Below, piece after piece: positions 1 through 6,704 of a stretch of 13,252 nt of DNA. This DNA is from JAQUVS01 sp964389735 (lineage in GTDB: Bacteria; Bacillota_I; Bacilli_A; RF39; UBA660), in NCBI GenBank assembly GCA_964389735.1, contig CAYMEJ010000025.1, positions 1-13,252 on the forward strand. The letters run 5' to 3'. Numbering within the stretch: position 1 is the first letter of the stretch; each line of letters starts with the position of its first letter. The notes beneath the pieces were generated by a model. It ran no database searches and was not told the origin of the DNA. It saw nothing but the letters and a program-made list of their open reading frames with translations. The position numbers and the translations under genes are program-made.

Positions 1-31
1 ATATATAAATTATTTTCTTCTAATATTTTTT

Positions 32-265
32 CTATTTCATTATATGTATATTTTGTTTTTCATTTGTTCCATTAATAAACATATCTAATACATCTATTCG
101 TTCAAATAGTTCTTTAAAATTTGATAATAGATTATTTGGTAGTATAAAATTTTTACTACGTAGTATAAAATTTTTAATACGATGTTCTTTTTCACAAATA
201 TTATTATTTTCTAAAAATACTTTAAAATCATTTGGATGTTCTAATTCTTTAAAATACTTATACAT
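32..265 (-). CDS. Small hypothetical protein, possibly frameshifted near its 3' end
   Basis: A 77-residue soluble, charged protein that I do not recognise. I start it at the ATG at 265 because a perfect AGGAGGT (271-277) lies 5 nt upstream; the in-frame ATG at 283 lies upstream of this site and would put it inside the coding region. A sigma-A promoter with extended -10 lies at 304-332. Residues about 30-44 contain a 7-residue near-repeat (KNFILRS/KNFILPN) matching a 21-nt tandem DNA repeat. No membrane segment or signal peptide is visible. The reading frame closes at TAG at 32-34. A one-base shift at the A5 run (T5 at 56-60 on the plus strand) would instead open a frame encoding YNEIEKILEENNLY, running off the window edge. 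The gene may therefore be truncated by a frameshift. Confidence 0.55.
   Translation of the reverse strand: MYKYFKELEHPNDFKVFLENNNICEKEHRIKNFILRSKNFILPNNLLSNFKELFERIDVLDMFINGTNEKQNIHIMK
140..176. repeat. Two-copy 21-nt-period tandem repeat inside the small gene
   Basis: The 16-nt unit tagtataaaattttta occurs at 140-155 and again at 161-176. The period is 21 nt, so the frame is preserved and the protein carries two copies of KNFIL. This looks like a recent in-frame duplication inside a coding region. Confidence 0.7.
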
Positions 266-303
266 TTTGTACCTCCTAACCATATCACATAAAATTGCTT
301 TCT

Positions 304-332
304 ATTATAGCATTTTATTATTTTAAATACAA
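304..332 (-). promoter_or_regulatory. Sigma-A promoter with extended -10 for the 32-265 gene
   Basis: On the minus strand, TTGTAT (327-332) is separated by 17 nt from TATAAT (304-309), which is preceded by TGC to give an extended -10. Transcription would begin near 297, about 30 nt upstream of the chosen ATG. Confidence 0.6.
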
Positions 333-413
333 TTAATAGATAATAATACTTTTATTGTATTTATGAATAGATTCATTTGAATTGTTAATAATAATTATGA
401 AATGGAGAAAAAT

Positions 414-1691
414 ATGATAGATAAAAATAAAGAATTACAAAAAAAATTAGATGAATTAAAAGAATATGGTAATCAACAACCTATTCGTAGTGATGGATGT
501 GGTGCACTTGACTTGGGTCCTAAAAATGAATTAAGAGAAAGTCAAAATCCCGATATGTTGGTACCACCTGCTACAGACTTTGGGCTTATTTCTAATTTAA
601 AATTTTCTTTTGCAGATACTAATATGATTTTAAAACCTGGAGGTTGGTCAAGAGAAATAACTAGTAGGGAGTTACCTATATCTGATACCTTTGCAATTGT
701 TGATATGAATCTTTCTCCTGGAGTAAGAGAAATGCATACACATCAGCAATCTGAATGGGGATTTTTATTAGTTGGAAAGTGTCGAGTTACTGCAGTTGAT
801 GAAATGGGAAGAAATTTTATTGCAGATATTAATCCTGGAGAAGGATGGATTTTTCCAAAAAATATTCCTCATAGTATTCAGGGATTAGATGATGGTTGTG
901 AATTTTTAATGTTATTTGATAAAGGTTCATACTCTGAACATAATACTTTTTCTATATCAGAATTATTTTCTCATTTACCTATGGATGTTTTGTCTGCTAA
1001 TTTTGGTGTAGATGAGGAAACTTTTAAAAATATTCCAAGTAAAGAAGTATATATAACTGATGGTGGTAATCCTGGATCACTAGAATCTCAAACCGTTACA
1101 TCTCCTACTGGAGAAGTTCCAAATAGTTATAAACATTCTTTAATTAATGTTGAACCAATTACATGTGATGGTGGTACTATTAAGATTCTTGATAATAGAA
1201 ATTTCCCTGCATGTACTACAGTTACTGCTGCTTTAGTTGAAATTGAACCTGGTGCTATGAGAGAAATACATTGGCATACTAATAATGATGAATTTCAATA
1301 CTATATTCAAGGAAAAGCAAGAATGACTGTGTTTATGCCAGGACCAAAATCTAGAACATTTAATTATCAGGCTGGTGATGTTGGATATGTACCTGTTGGA
1401 GGATTCCATTATGTCCAAAATATCGGTGATGAGCCATTAAAATTCTTAGAAATATTTAATAGTTCTCACTTTTCTGATGTTTCTCTAGCACAATGGATAG
1501 CAATGACTCCAAAAGAAATAGTGAAATCAATACTTAATTTACCAGATGATTTTTTAAATAACGTTAAAAAGGAAAGTTGTCCAATTGTTAAGTATCCTGG
1601 TTTTGAATTTCCTCCTGCAAATAATACTCCTCAGAATGTTTGTCGTTTCAAAAATTTTGATTATAAATTAAAAACTACAACTAAAAATTAG
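414..1691 (+). CDS. oxdC: Oxalate decarboxylase, bicupin family
   Basis: Predicted Mn-dependent conversion of oxalate to formate and CO2, in the cytosol (no signal peptide). The 425 residues align along their length with Bacillus OxdC/OxdD, beginning with NPDMLVPP and RELPIS. Cupin 1 has Arg105, His108, His110, Glu114 and His153 (HTHQQSEW motif, where Bacillus has HWHKEAEW). Cupin 2 has Arg283, His286, His288, Glu293 and His332 (HWHTNNDEF, FHYVQNIGDE). All eight expected metal ligands are present. The active-site lid, SENST in Bacillus, reads SEHNT (174-178), keeping the Glu needed for decarboxylation. About 30 extra residues with no obvious domain follow the second cupin. I start at the ATG at 414 because TGGAG lies 6 nt upstream; an in-frame ATG at 402 overlaps that site. 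The gene is probably monocistronic because a hairpin overlaps its stop. Oxalate decarboxylase is well supported; oxalate oxidase activity is the main alternative. Confidence 0.88.
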   Translation: MIDKNKELQKKLDELKEYGNQQPIRSDGCGALDLGPKNELRESQNPDMLVPPATDFGLISNLKFSFADTNMILKPGGWSREITSRELPISDTFAIVDMNLSPGVREMHTHQQSEWGFLLVGKCRVTAVDEMGRNFIADINPGEGWIFPKNIPHSIQGLDDGCEFLMLFDKGSYSEHNTFSISELFSHLPMDVLSANFGVDEETFKNIPSKEVYITDGGNPGSLESQTVTSPTGEVPNSYKHSLINVEPITCDGGTIKILDNRNFPACTTVTAALVEIEPGAMREIHWHTNNDEFQYYIQGKARMTVFMPGPKSRTFNYQAGDVGYVPVGGFHYVQNIGDEPLKFLEIFNSSHFSDVSLAQWIAMTPKEIVKSILNLPDDFLNNVKKESCPIVKYPGFEFPPANNTPQNVCRFKNFDYKLKTTTKN

Positions 1692-1702
1692 TTGTAGTTT
1701 TA
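1671..1702 (+). terminator. Hairpin terminator overlapping the oxdC stop
   Basis: AAAACTACAACTA (1671-1683) pairs with TAGTTGTAGTTTT (1689-1701) over a 5-nt loop, 13 bp in all. The stop codon TAG lies in the right arm. The U-tract is short because it is part of the stem, so efficiency is uncertain. The stem could work in both directions. Confidence 0.6.
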
Positions 1703-1751
1703 TTGTAAAATTATGTTATATTAATTCCCATATATAAAAAGAAGGCATACA

Positions 1752-1973
1752 ATGAATAAAAATATAATATCAATTATCGATGGTGCGGCGGGTAGCTGTG
1801 GCAAAGCAAAAGTTGTTGGTGAAATTACTACTGATACTATAAAAATTGGCGCTGCTGTTACGAATTGTATGACAAATGCTGGTCATACATTTGTAGATGA
1901 AAATGGTTCTGCAATTATATGGAAGTTTTTAAAGAAGAATATGAAGGAACTTCCAAATGTGTTGGTCAAATGA
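1752..1973 (+). pseudogene. Remnant of an adenylosuccinate synthetase-family (PurA/PurZ-like) gene
   Basis: The 73 residues resemble only the extreme N-terminus of the adenylosuccinate synthetase family, whose full members are about 330-430 residues. The P-loop-like stretch DGAAGSCGKAK (10-20) corresponds to the GDEGKGK/GSTGKG region, and TNAGHTFV (41-48) to the NAGHT signature. The glycine-rich loop is degenerate against cellular PurA and closer in style to the phage-type PurZ variant. After Trp57 the similarity ends; the frame closes at TGA (1974-1976), the only TGA stop in the window. A second frame (1919-1996) encodes EVFKEEYEGTSKCVGQ and later residues up to TAA, so a deletion plus frameshift may have joined an N-terminus to a tail. 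The fragment keeps a site GAAGG at 1741-1745 and a strong terminator, so it may still be expressed. It lacks most of the catalytic domain, so no synthetase activity is expected. Confidence 0.6.
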
Positions 1974-2029
1974 TTTTAAAAAAAAGTTTAATTAAATAAT
2001 TTTAAAAAAATATGTATTATTTATAATGT

Positions 2030-2052
2030 ACCGGAATCTTTCCGGTTTTTTT
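2030..2052 (+). terminator. Strong rho-independent terminator
   Basis: ACCGGAA (2030-2036) pairs with TTCCGGT (2040-2046) around a TCT loop, followed by a run of seven T (2046-2052). It is GC-rich for this genome and ends the transcript of the PurA-like fragment. Confidence 0.85.
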
Positions 2053-2109
2053 GGTTTTTTCAGGCAATACTATTTGTTAATACTTTAAGGGTTTTTATTA
2101 TTTTTTGTA

Positions 2110-2155
2110 TAAAAAACTCGAGAGTCTTTGTTTTATCTATAAAAGCAGTTCGAGT
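2110..2155 (-). terminator. Possible terminator downstream of tRNA-Thr
   Basis: On the minus strand, ACTCGA (2155-2150) pairs with TCGAGT (2121-2116), followed by a run of T (2116-2111). The 28-nt interior contains a second small AT hairpin (TTTTAT/ATAAAA). It sits 12 nt beyond the CCA end of the tRNA. The large loop makes it less certain than the other terminators here. Confidence 0.45.
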
Positions 2156-2166
2156 AAATATTCTAA

Positions 2167-2242
2167 TGGTGCTGAAAACAGGAATCGAACCTGCGACCTA
2201 CTCTTTACGAGAGAGTTGCTCTACCTACTGAGCTATTTCAGC
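2167..2242 (-). tRNA. tRNA-Thr, anticodon CGU
   Basis: This is a full 76-nt cloverleaf with encoded CCA. The acceptor stem GCTGAAA/TTTCAGC pairs perfectly. The D arm is GCTC/GAGC. The anticodon stem ACTCT/AGAGT encloses the loop CTCGTAA, giving anticodon CGT, which reads ACG (Thr). The T arm has GCAGG TTCGATT CCTGT. The discriminator base is A. ACG is a rare codon in an AT-rich genome, so this is a specialist tRNA and another Thr tRNA must exist elsewhere. It is a single-gene unit between two oppositely oriented genes. Confidence 0.95.
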
Positions 2243-2259
2243 ATAAATCTTATATTTAT

Positions 2260-2288
2260 ATTATAAAACTTATTTTATAATAAGACAA
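2260..2288 (-). promoter_or_regulatory. Promoter of tRNA-Thr
   Basis: On the minus strand, TTGTCT (2283-2288), a 17-nt spacer and a perfect TATAAT (2260-2265) lie about 18 nt upstream of the mature tRNA 5' end. The short 5' leader is typical of stable RNA genes. Confidence 0.75.
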
Positions 2289-2342
2289 TAATCGACACTT
2301 TTGATGTGTATACTTAATATATTATAAATATAGGAGATACAT

Positions 2343-3101
2343 ATGGATAAAGTTAAAGATATTTTGTATTACTTTTGTTTTTCTAATAAAGATTTGATTA
2401 TTATTAGAGATTATAGTGGCAATATTATTTTTTCAAATAAGAATGCTAAGAATTTGAATATTGAAAATATTGGTGGAGAAGAATTCTTAATTGATGATAA
2501 ATATTATGAGTTAACTTCTAATATCATTCAATATGATGGTATTAATTACATAGTTGAAGTATTTAAGGACATTACTGAATATAAGAAGTTAGTTAGTGAA
2601 GTGTATAAAGATGAATTAACTAAATTATATAATTTTAAAACAACTGCTTCTGAATTAAAGAAAAGTTTAGATGATTTTAATACTAATAACAATACTTTTG
2701 CTATTGCTATTGGCGATGTTGATAATTTTAAAAATATTAATGATACTATTGGTCATATAAACGCTAATGATATATTAGAAAGTATTGGTAAAGTTATTAA
2801 TGAAAATACTAGATCTACTGATATAGCTATTAGATTCGGTGGAGAAGAATTCATGATAATATTAAGAGATTGTACCATTGATGAAGCATACAATAAAATA
2901 GAAACTATTCGTAAAAAAGTTAACTCTATTGATTGTCATGATACTAAGGTGAGTATGAGTTTTGGGATAGATTTATATGATGGAAGTATTTCTATAGAAG
3001 ATGTACAAAAGAATGCTGATTTGGGTTTATATGAAAGTAAGAAAAATGGTAAGAATAAAACTACAATATATAAAAGTATAGATAAGAAGTTAAAAAAATA
3101 A
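2343..3101 (+). CDS. Diguanylate cyclase, PAS-GGDEF
   Basis: Predicted to condense two GTP into cyclic di-GMP. The 252-residue soluble protein has a short PAS-like sensor at about 13-78 (RDYSGNIIFSNKNA, then VEVFKDITEYKKL linking onwards) and a GGDEF domain at about 88-247. Visible markers are DELTKLYN (90-97), the metal-binding segment DVDNFKNIND (125-134), the active-site loop GGEEF (166-170) and the closing ADLGLYESKKNGKN. The allosteric inhibitory site RxxD is present as RSTD (157-160), exactly five residues before GGEEF, so product inhibition is expected. No membrane segment is visible. AGGAG at 2332-2336 precedes the ATG. What the PAS domain senses cannot be told. It is encoded alone, converging on the helicase gene, with no c-di-GMP effector or phosphodiesterase beside it. 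Confidence 0.92.
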   Translation: MDKVKDILYYFCFSNKDLIIIRDYSGNIIFSNKNAKNLNIENIGGEEFLIDDKYYELTSNIIQYDGINYIVEVFKDITEYKKLVSEVYKDELTKLYNFKTTASELKKSLDDFNTNNNTFAIAIGDVDNFKNINDTIGHINANDILESIGKVINENTRSTDIAIRFGGEEFMIILRDCTIDEAYNKIETIRKKVNSIDCHDTKVSMSFGIDLYDGSISIEDVQKNADLGLYESKKNGKNKTTIYKSIDKKLKK

Positions 3102-3123
3102 TAGGTTGCCCTATTATTTTTTT
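3092..3123. terminator. Shared bidirectional terminator between convergent genes
   Basis: AATAATAGG (3097-3105) pairs with CCTATTATT (3110-3118) around a TTGC loop. A-run and T-run flanks extend the stem to 14 bp and give a U-tract on either strand. The hairpin contains the TAA of the diguanylate cyclase (3099-3101) and the TAA of the helicase (3114-3116). Confidence 0.85.
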
Positions 3124-4697
3124 GCTTTTTCTATTCTTATTGTTCTTCCATTATACTTTTTATTATTACAAGCTTTAAATACTTTTTCATATTCTTCGTT
3201 TTTAACATTCATAAAAGTAAATTTAGGCATTATTTCTACACCTGTACATGTACCTTCTTTTACATTAGCTGTCTTTTCTATAAATGATAAAAACTCTCTT
3301 TTATCAATATTATCCATTTTTCCAATTGTCATAAATATTCTTACACTATCAGAATTACCCCTATTAGATTGTTTTTTCTTTTTATCTTTTACTGTTATAT
3401 CAACAGAGAAATTTGAACCTAAGTTTTCAGTTAATTGTTTTTCTAATAATTGATTAATAATATTATTTTTTTCTTCATCAGTTAAATTATTAATATAATC
3501 ACTAAACATATCTAATTTAGAACTTTTTTCTTTTATTGCATTAGATTTTTCTAATACTTCATTAACACGATTAGGTATTATTTCTTCAATAGTTGGAGTT
3601 TCTTTCTTTGTTAATTTTGTTTGAATAGTTCTTTCTAAAGAAAAAATTATTTTTTCTTCATTTGGCTTAATAAAGGTTACTGCTATACCTGATTTATGTG
3701 CTCTTCCTGTTCTTCCTATTCTATGAACATATGCTTCATGTGATTCTGGTAAATTATAATTTATTACTAATTCTACATCATCTACATGTATTCCTCTTGC
3801 TGCTACATCAGTTGCTATTAAATATTTAAAATATCCTAACTTAAATTTATCTAATGTTTGAATTCTTTGACCTTGTGTAATATCACCATGTATTACATCT
3901 ACGCTATAACCTCTTGCTTGTAGTTTTTCTACTAATTCATCTGCATTTCTTTTTGTTCTTACAAATATCATAGATTTACTTGGATTATAGTAATCCATTA
4001 CTCTGCACATTGATTCTACTCTTGTTTTATCATTAACAATATAATAATCTTGTGTAATATTTTCTGCTGTCTTTACATCTGCTATTACAGAAACACTTCT
4101 ATATTCTGGCGACATATATTTTTTTGCCATTGCTAATATTGGTTTTGGCATTGTAGCTGAAAACAATAATACTTGTCTATCATTATTTGTTTTTTCAAAT
4201 ATATATTCTAGTTCTTCTTGAAATCCCATACTTAGCATTTCATCCGCTTCATCAAGTACAAAGTATTTAATTTCTGATACTTTTAATACTCTTCTTTTCA
4301 TTAAGTCTTTTACTCTACCTGGAGTACCTATTACTATTTCTGGGCCTTTTTTAATATCTTTGATTTGATTTTCTATACTACTACTTCCATATACACATGT
4401 TACATTTATATTTGTATATTTACTATAGTCTTCAAATTCTCTTGATATTTGAATAGCTAATTCTCTTGTAGGTGCTAATATTAGTGTTTGTAATTCCTTT
4501 GTTTCTTCGATTGTTTCTAATATTGGTCCTGCAAATGCTAAGGTTTTACCTGTACCTGTTTGACTTTGTCCTAAAACATCATTACCATCTAATATTAATG
4601 GTATAATTTTTTCTTGTATTTCTGTAGGAATAGTATATTTATTTTCTTCTATTACTCTTAATACTTCTTTTTTCTTTAATAATTCTTTAAATTCCAT
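3114..4697 (-). CDS. DEAD-box RNA helicase with C-terminal DbpA-type RNA-binding domain
   Basis: ATP-dependent RNA unwinding, probably in ribosome assembly or RNA turnover. Counting 527 residues from the ATG at 4697, the core shows a Q motif (IPTEIQ, 24-29), Walker A SQTGTGKT (45-52), APTREL (75-80), TPGR, DEAD (149-152), SAT (170-172), and in the second RecA domain ATDVAARG and HRIGRTGR (315-322). After a charged linker, the last 75 or so residues form a small RRM-like domain ending NGRTIRIEKAKK, resembling the RNA-binding domain of DbpA/YxiN and CsdA-like helicases. The core looks closer to CshA/DeaD, so I give no symbol. The ATG at 4697 is chosen because GGGAG lies 5 nt upstream; a TTG at 4718 is in frame but lacks support. 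It has its own promoter region and is separated from gltX by a terminator. Confidence 0.92.
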   Translation of the reverse strand: MEFKELLKKKEVLRVIEENKYTIPTEIQEKIIPLILDGNDVLGQSQTGTGKTLAFAGPILETIEETKELQTLILAPTRELAIQISREFEDYSKYTNINVTCVYGSSSIENQIKDIKKGPEIVIGTPGRVKDLMKRRVLKVSEIKYFVLDEADEMLSMGFQEELEYIFEKTNNDRQVLLFSATMPKPILAMAKKYMSPEYRSVSVIADVKTAENITQDYYIVNDKTRVESMCRVMDYYNPSKSMIFVRTKRNADELVEKLQARGYSVDVIHGDITQGQRIQTLDKFKLGYFKYLIATDVAARGIHVDDVELVINYNLPESHEAYVHRIGRTGRAHKSGIAVTFIKPNEEKIIFSLERTIQTKLTKKETPTIEEIIPNRVNEVLEKSNAIKEKSSKLDMFSDYINNLTDEEKNNIINQLLEKQLTENLGSNFSVDITVKDKKKKQSNRGNSDSVRIFMTIGKMDNIDKREFLSFIEKTANVKEGTCTGVEIMPKFTFMNVKNEEYEKVFKACNNKKYNGRTIRIEKAKK

Positions 4698-4725
4698 TAT
4701 TTCTCCCTTTTTTTGCAACTTACCT

Positions 4726-4734
4726 ATTTTAACA
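4726..4734 (-). promoter_or_regulatory. Possible extended -10 promoter element of the helicase gene
   Basis: TGTTAAAAT on the minus strand forms an extended -10 (TGnTAAAAT) about 30 nt upstream of the ATG. No convincing -35 is seen at the expected spacing. Confidence 0.4.
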
Positions 4735-4775
4735 CACTTTTTGATTAAATGGTAGCAAAACTTTAAAATAAAAAG

Positions 4776-4805
4776 AAAAACAGATATTAAATTTGATTAT
4801 ATCTG
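4776..4805 (-). terminator. Terminator of gltX
   Basis: On the minus strand, CAGATAT (4805-4799) pairs with ATATCTG (4787-4781), followed by TTTTT (4780-4776) and more U-rich sequence. The left arm contains the last sense codons and the TAA stop begins at its end. The 11-nt loop is rather large. Confidence 0.65.
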
Positions 4806-6442
4806 CTTTCTATTGTATCTTTTCCTAATAGTTTCATTATTTCATATAAATCGGGAGTCATACTTCTTGTTGTAAGTGCTACTCTAAGTACTGTACTTAC
4901 ATCTGCTACATTTCCCTTATATTGATCAGGATTTTCTTTATATAGTTTCATATCACTAGCATATCCTAATTCATCACATAATGATTTGATTTTATTAAAC
5001 CAAGTTTCTTTATCATCATTATCATTATAATATTTACTTATATATGTATTAGTAATAGTTTTTATTTCATTAATATCTGTTATTGTTTGATAATCATATT
5101 CTTTCTTTTCTTTATCAAATAATTCTTTATACATATACCAAACTTGTCCTTTTATTTCTGAATAACATGCATAATCTTTTCTAGGTTTCTTTTGTTCTCT
5201 TTCAATATTTAAGATGTTTATTGAATAATCTTTATACTTTGTTAATAGTTCATAAAATTCATTATCAAATTCTTTTGTCCATTCTAAAGTATTTTCATAT
5301 ACTTCAGTTGCTTTTAATCTACTGATATAGTTTTTTGATATATTTAGTAATTTTTCTAAGTCAAATAATGAACCACTTGCACTCATCTTTTTGAAATCAA
5401 ATTTGAAGTCATCTAGTGTTTTATCTTTATTTGCATCCATCCATGCTTCAAAGTTAGAGTTTGCTATTGTCATTAAATATAATTTAACTGCATCTACAGG
5501 AATACCTTTTTCATGGTAAAAACTTACTGCTGCTTCTGGGTCTTTTCTTTTGCTTAATTTTCTTCTTGTTCCATCTTCTTCATCTATTTTCATAACTAGT
5601 CCAATATGAGCATATTTTGGAGGTTTGAATCCAAATATTTTGAATAATTGTAAATGGACTGGTGTACTTGATAACCATTCTTCTCCTCTTAATACATGTG
5701 TTGTTCTCATTAAATGATCATCTACTAGATGTGCAAAATGATATAGTGGTATTCCATCACTTTTAATTATTACAATATCTTGATCATTTTCTGGAAATTC
5801 TATTTTACCACGTACTAAGTCATTTAATTCAACTTTGTGATTGAAGTTTCCAGGGGATTTTAATCGTACTACATAGTTTTCACCATTTTTTATTCTTGTT
5901 ATTCTTTCTTCATTTGTTAAATCACGACATTTTGCCCAATATCCATAGTATCCAATTCTTTCTTTGTTTTTTTCTTGAATTGTTCTTATATTATCTATTT
6001 CTTCTGGTGTACAAAAACAAGGATATGCATAGTCATTTTCTACTAAGTATTTTGCAAATGTATCATATATTTCTTTTCTTTGTCTTTGAATATATGGACC
6101 ATAATTTCCTTTTTGTTCTGTTTCAGAAATTACTCCCTCATCAATAGTTATTTCAAAGTTCTTTAAATCATCTATTATTCCTTGAATTCCATTTTCTATT
6201 GTTCTTTTTTGATCAGTATCTTCTATTCTTAAATAGAATACTCCATTTGTTTCAGTTGGAACTTTCTTTTCTAGGAATGCTGCTAATAAACTGCCCATGT
6301 GAACAAAACCAGTTGGAGATGGTGCAAATCTTGACACTACTGCACCTTCTGGTAAATCCCTTTCTGGATACATTTTTTCATAATCTTCTATTGTCTTTGT
6401 AACATTTGGAAACATTATGTCTGCTAATTCTTTATTTGTCAT
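4787..6442 (-). CDS. gltX: Glutamyl-tRNA synthetase
   Basis: A class I aminoacyl-tRNA synthetase charging tRNA-Glu in the cytosol. The HIGH-type motif is in FAPSPTGFVHMG (39-50), followed by the catalytic LRIEDTDQKR. The KMSKS-type motif is KLSKRK (295-300), followed by DPEAA. Cysteines in PCFC (142, 144) and AKC (172) are placed as in the zinc-binding insertion of some GluRS enzymes. At 551 residues it is longer than the common 465-490, with about 35 extra N-terminal residues (FPNVTK, YEKMYPERDLPEG), as in a clostridial-type GluRS subfamily. The start is supported by an AAGGAAG site just upstream. A Glu-specific T-box leader controls it, so expression should rise when uncharged tRNA-Glu builds up. 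It is monocistronic between its promoter and terminator. Confidence 0.96.
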   Translation of the reverse strand: MTNKELADIMFPNVTKTIEDYEKMYPERDLPEGAVVSRFAPSPTGFVHMGSLLAAFLEKKVPTETNGVFYLRIEDTDQKRTIENGIQGIIDDLKNFEITIDEGVISETEQKGNYGPYIQRQRKEIYDTFAKYLVENDYAYPCFCTPEEIDNIRTIQEKNKERIGYYGYWAKCRDLTNEERITRIKNGENYVVRLKSPGNFNHKVELNDLVRGKIEFPENDQDIVIIKSDGIPLYHFAHLVDDHLMRTTHVLRGEEWLSSTPVHLQLFKIFGFKPPKYAHIGLVMKIDEEDGTRRKLSKRKDPEAAVSFYHEKGIPVDAVKLYLMTIANSNFEAWMDANKDKTLDDFKFDFKKMSASGSLFDLEKLLNISKNYISRLKATEVYENTLEWTKEFDNEFYELLTKYKDYSINILNIEREQKKPRKDYACYSEIKGQVWYMYKELFDKEKKEYDYQTITDINEIKTITNTYISKYYNDNDDKETWFNKIKSLCDELGYASDMKLYKENPDQYKGNVADVSTVLRVALTTRSMTPDLYEIMKLLGKDTIESRYNQI

Positions 6443-6459
6443 TATTATCTTCCTTTCAT

Positions 6460-6502
6460 AAAAAAACCGTGATTATTTCCCAATAAGGGCGAATAATCGC
6501 GG
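6460..6502 (-). terminator. T-box regulated terminator
   Basis: On the minus strand, CCG-GATTATT-CCC pairs with GGG-AATAATC-CGG across a TTATT loop, with small mismatches, followed by seven T (6466-6460). The left arm overlaps the T-box sequence, so terminator and antiterminator are mutually exclusive. Confidence 0.88.
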
Positions 6503-6668
6503 TACCACCTTAGTTTATTACTATTATCTTAACGCGATTAACGAAATACCTTGTATACAGTATTTACTCGGAAGTTTCTTTCAAATATTTCAATTATTCA
6601 TTTCCACCTACCATGAATTCTCTATCAATTAAATATATTTTACTTTTCTTCTTCATTGCTTTAATGAT
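6460..6668 (-). promoter_or_regulatory. T-box riboswitch (Glu) upstream of gltX
   Basis: A leader RNA of about 225 nt. The conserved T-box AAGGTGGTACCGCG is at 6511-6498. Stem I forms from 6640-6627 pairing with 6595-6583 (13 bp with one bulge). Directly below it, AGTA (6644-6641) faces GAA (6582-6580), the loop E signature of the specifier loop. Next to that, GAA (6578-6576) is the specifier codon, which is Glu and matches the downstream gene. Uncharged tRNA-Glu would pair at the specifier and the TGGT of the T-box bulge, favouring the antiterminator. Confidence 0.93.
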
Positions 6669-6674
6669 GTCTAA

Positions 6675-6703
6675 ATTATAATACTTAGAGTATAATTTGT
6701 CAA
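6675..6703 (-). promoter_or_regulatory. Perfect consensus sigma-A promoter of gltX
   Basis: On the minus strand, TTGACA (6698-6703), a 17-nt spacer and TATAAT (6675-6680) match the consensus at every position. The -35 begins one base after the stop codon of the upstream gene. Strong constitutive initiation with control by the T-box is expected. Confidence 0.93.
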
Positions 6704-6704
6704 T

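Noticed and set aside
363..376. ATGAAT-AG-ATTCAT palindrome upstream of oxdC as an operator
   Set aside because: A 14-nt AT-rich palindrome is easily produced by chance here, no regulator gene is adjacent, and no clear promoter could be placed around it.
1692..1722. TGTTATATT extended -10 as a promoter for the PurA-like remnant
   Set aside because: The only -35-like hexamer (TTGTAG) is 19 nt away and inside the oxdC terminator; readthrough from oxdC is as likely.
2301..2328. TTGATG-16-TATAAA as the promoter of the diguanylate cyclase gene
   Set aside because: The start of transcription would fall within the ribosome binding site, leaving almost no leader; an upstream TATACT is equally weak, so no promoter is called.
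3106..3453. Open frame on the plus strand, hydrophobic
   Set aside because: It lies antisense inside the helicase gene, has no ribosome binding site, and its composition is that expected from the complement of Lys/Glu-rich codons.
5896..6402. Plus-strand open frames across gltX
   Set aside because: Phe/Leu-rich antisense frames over a clearly conserved synthetase gene, without start signals.
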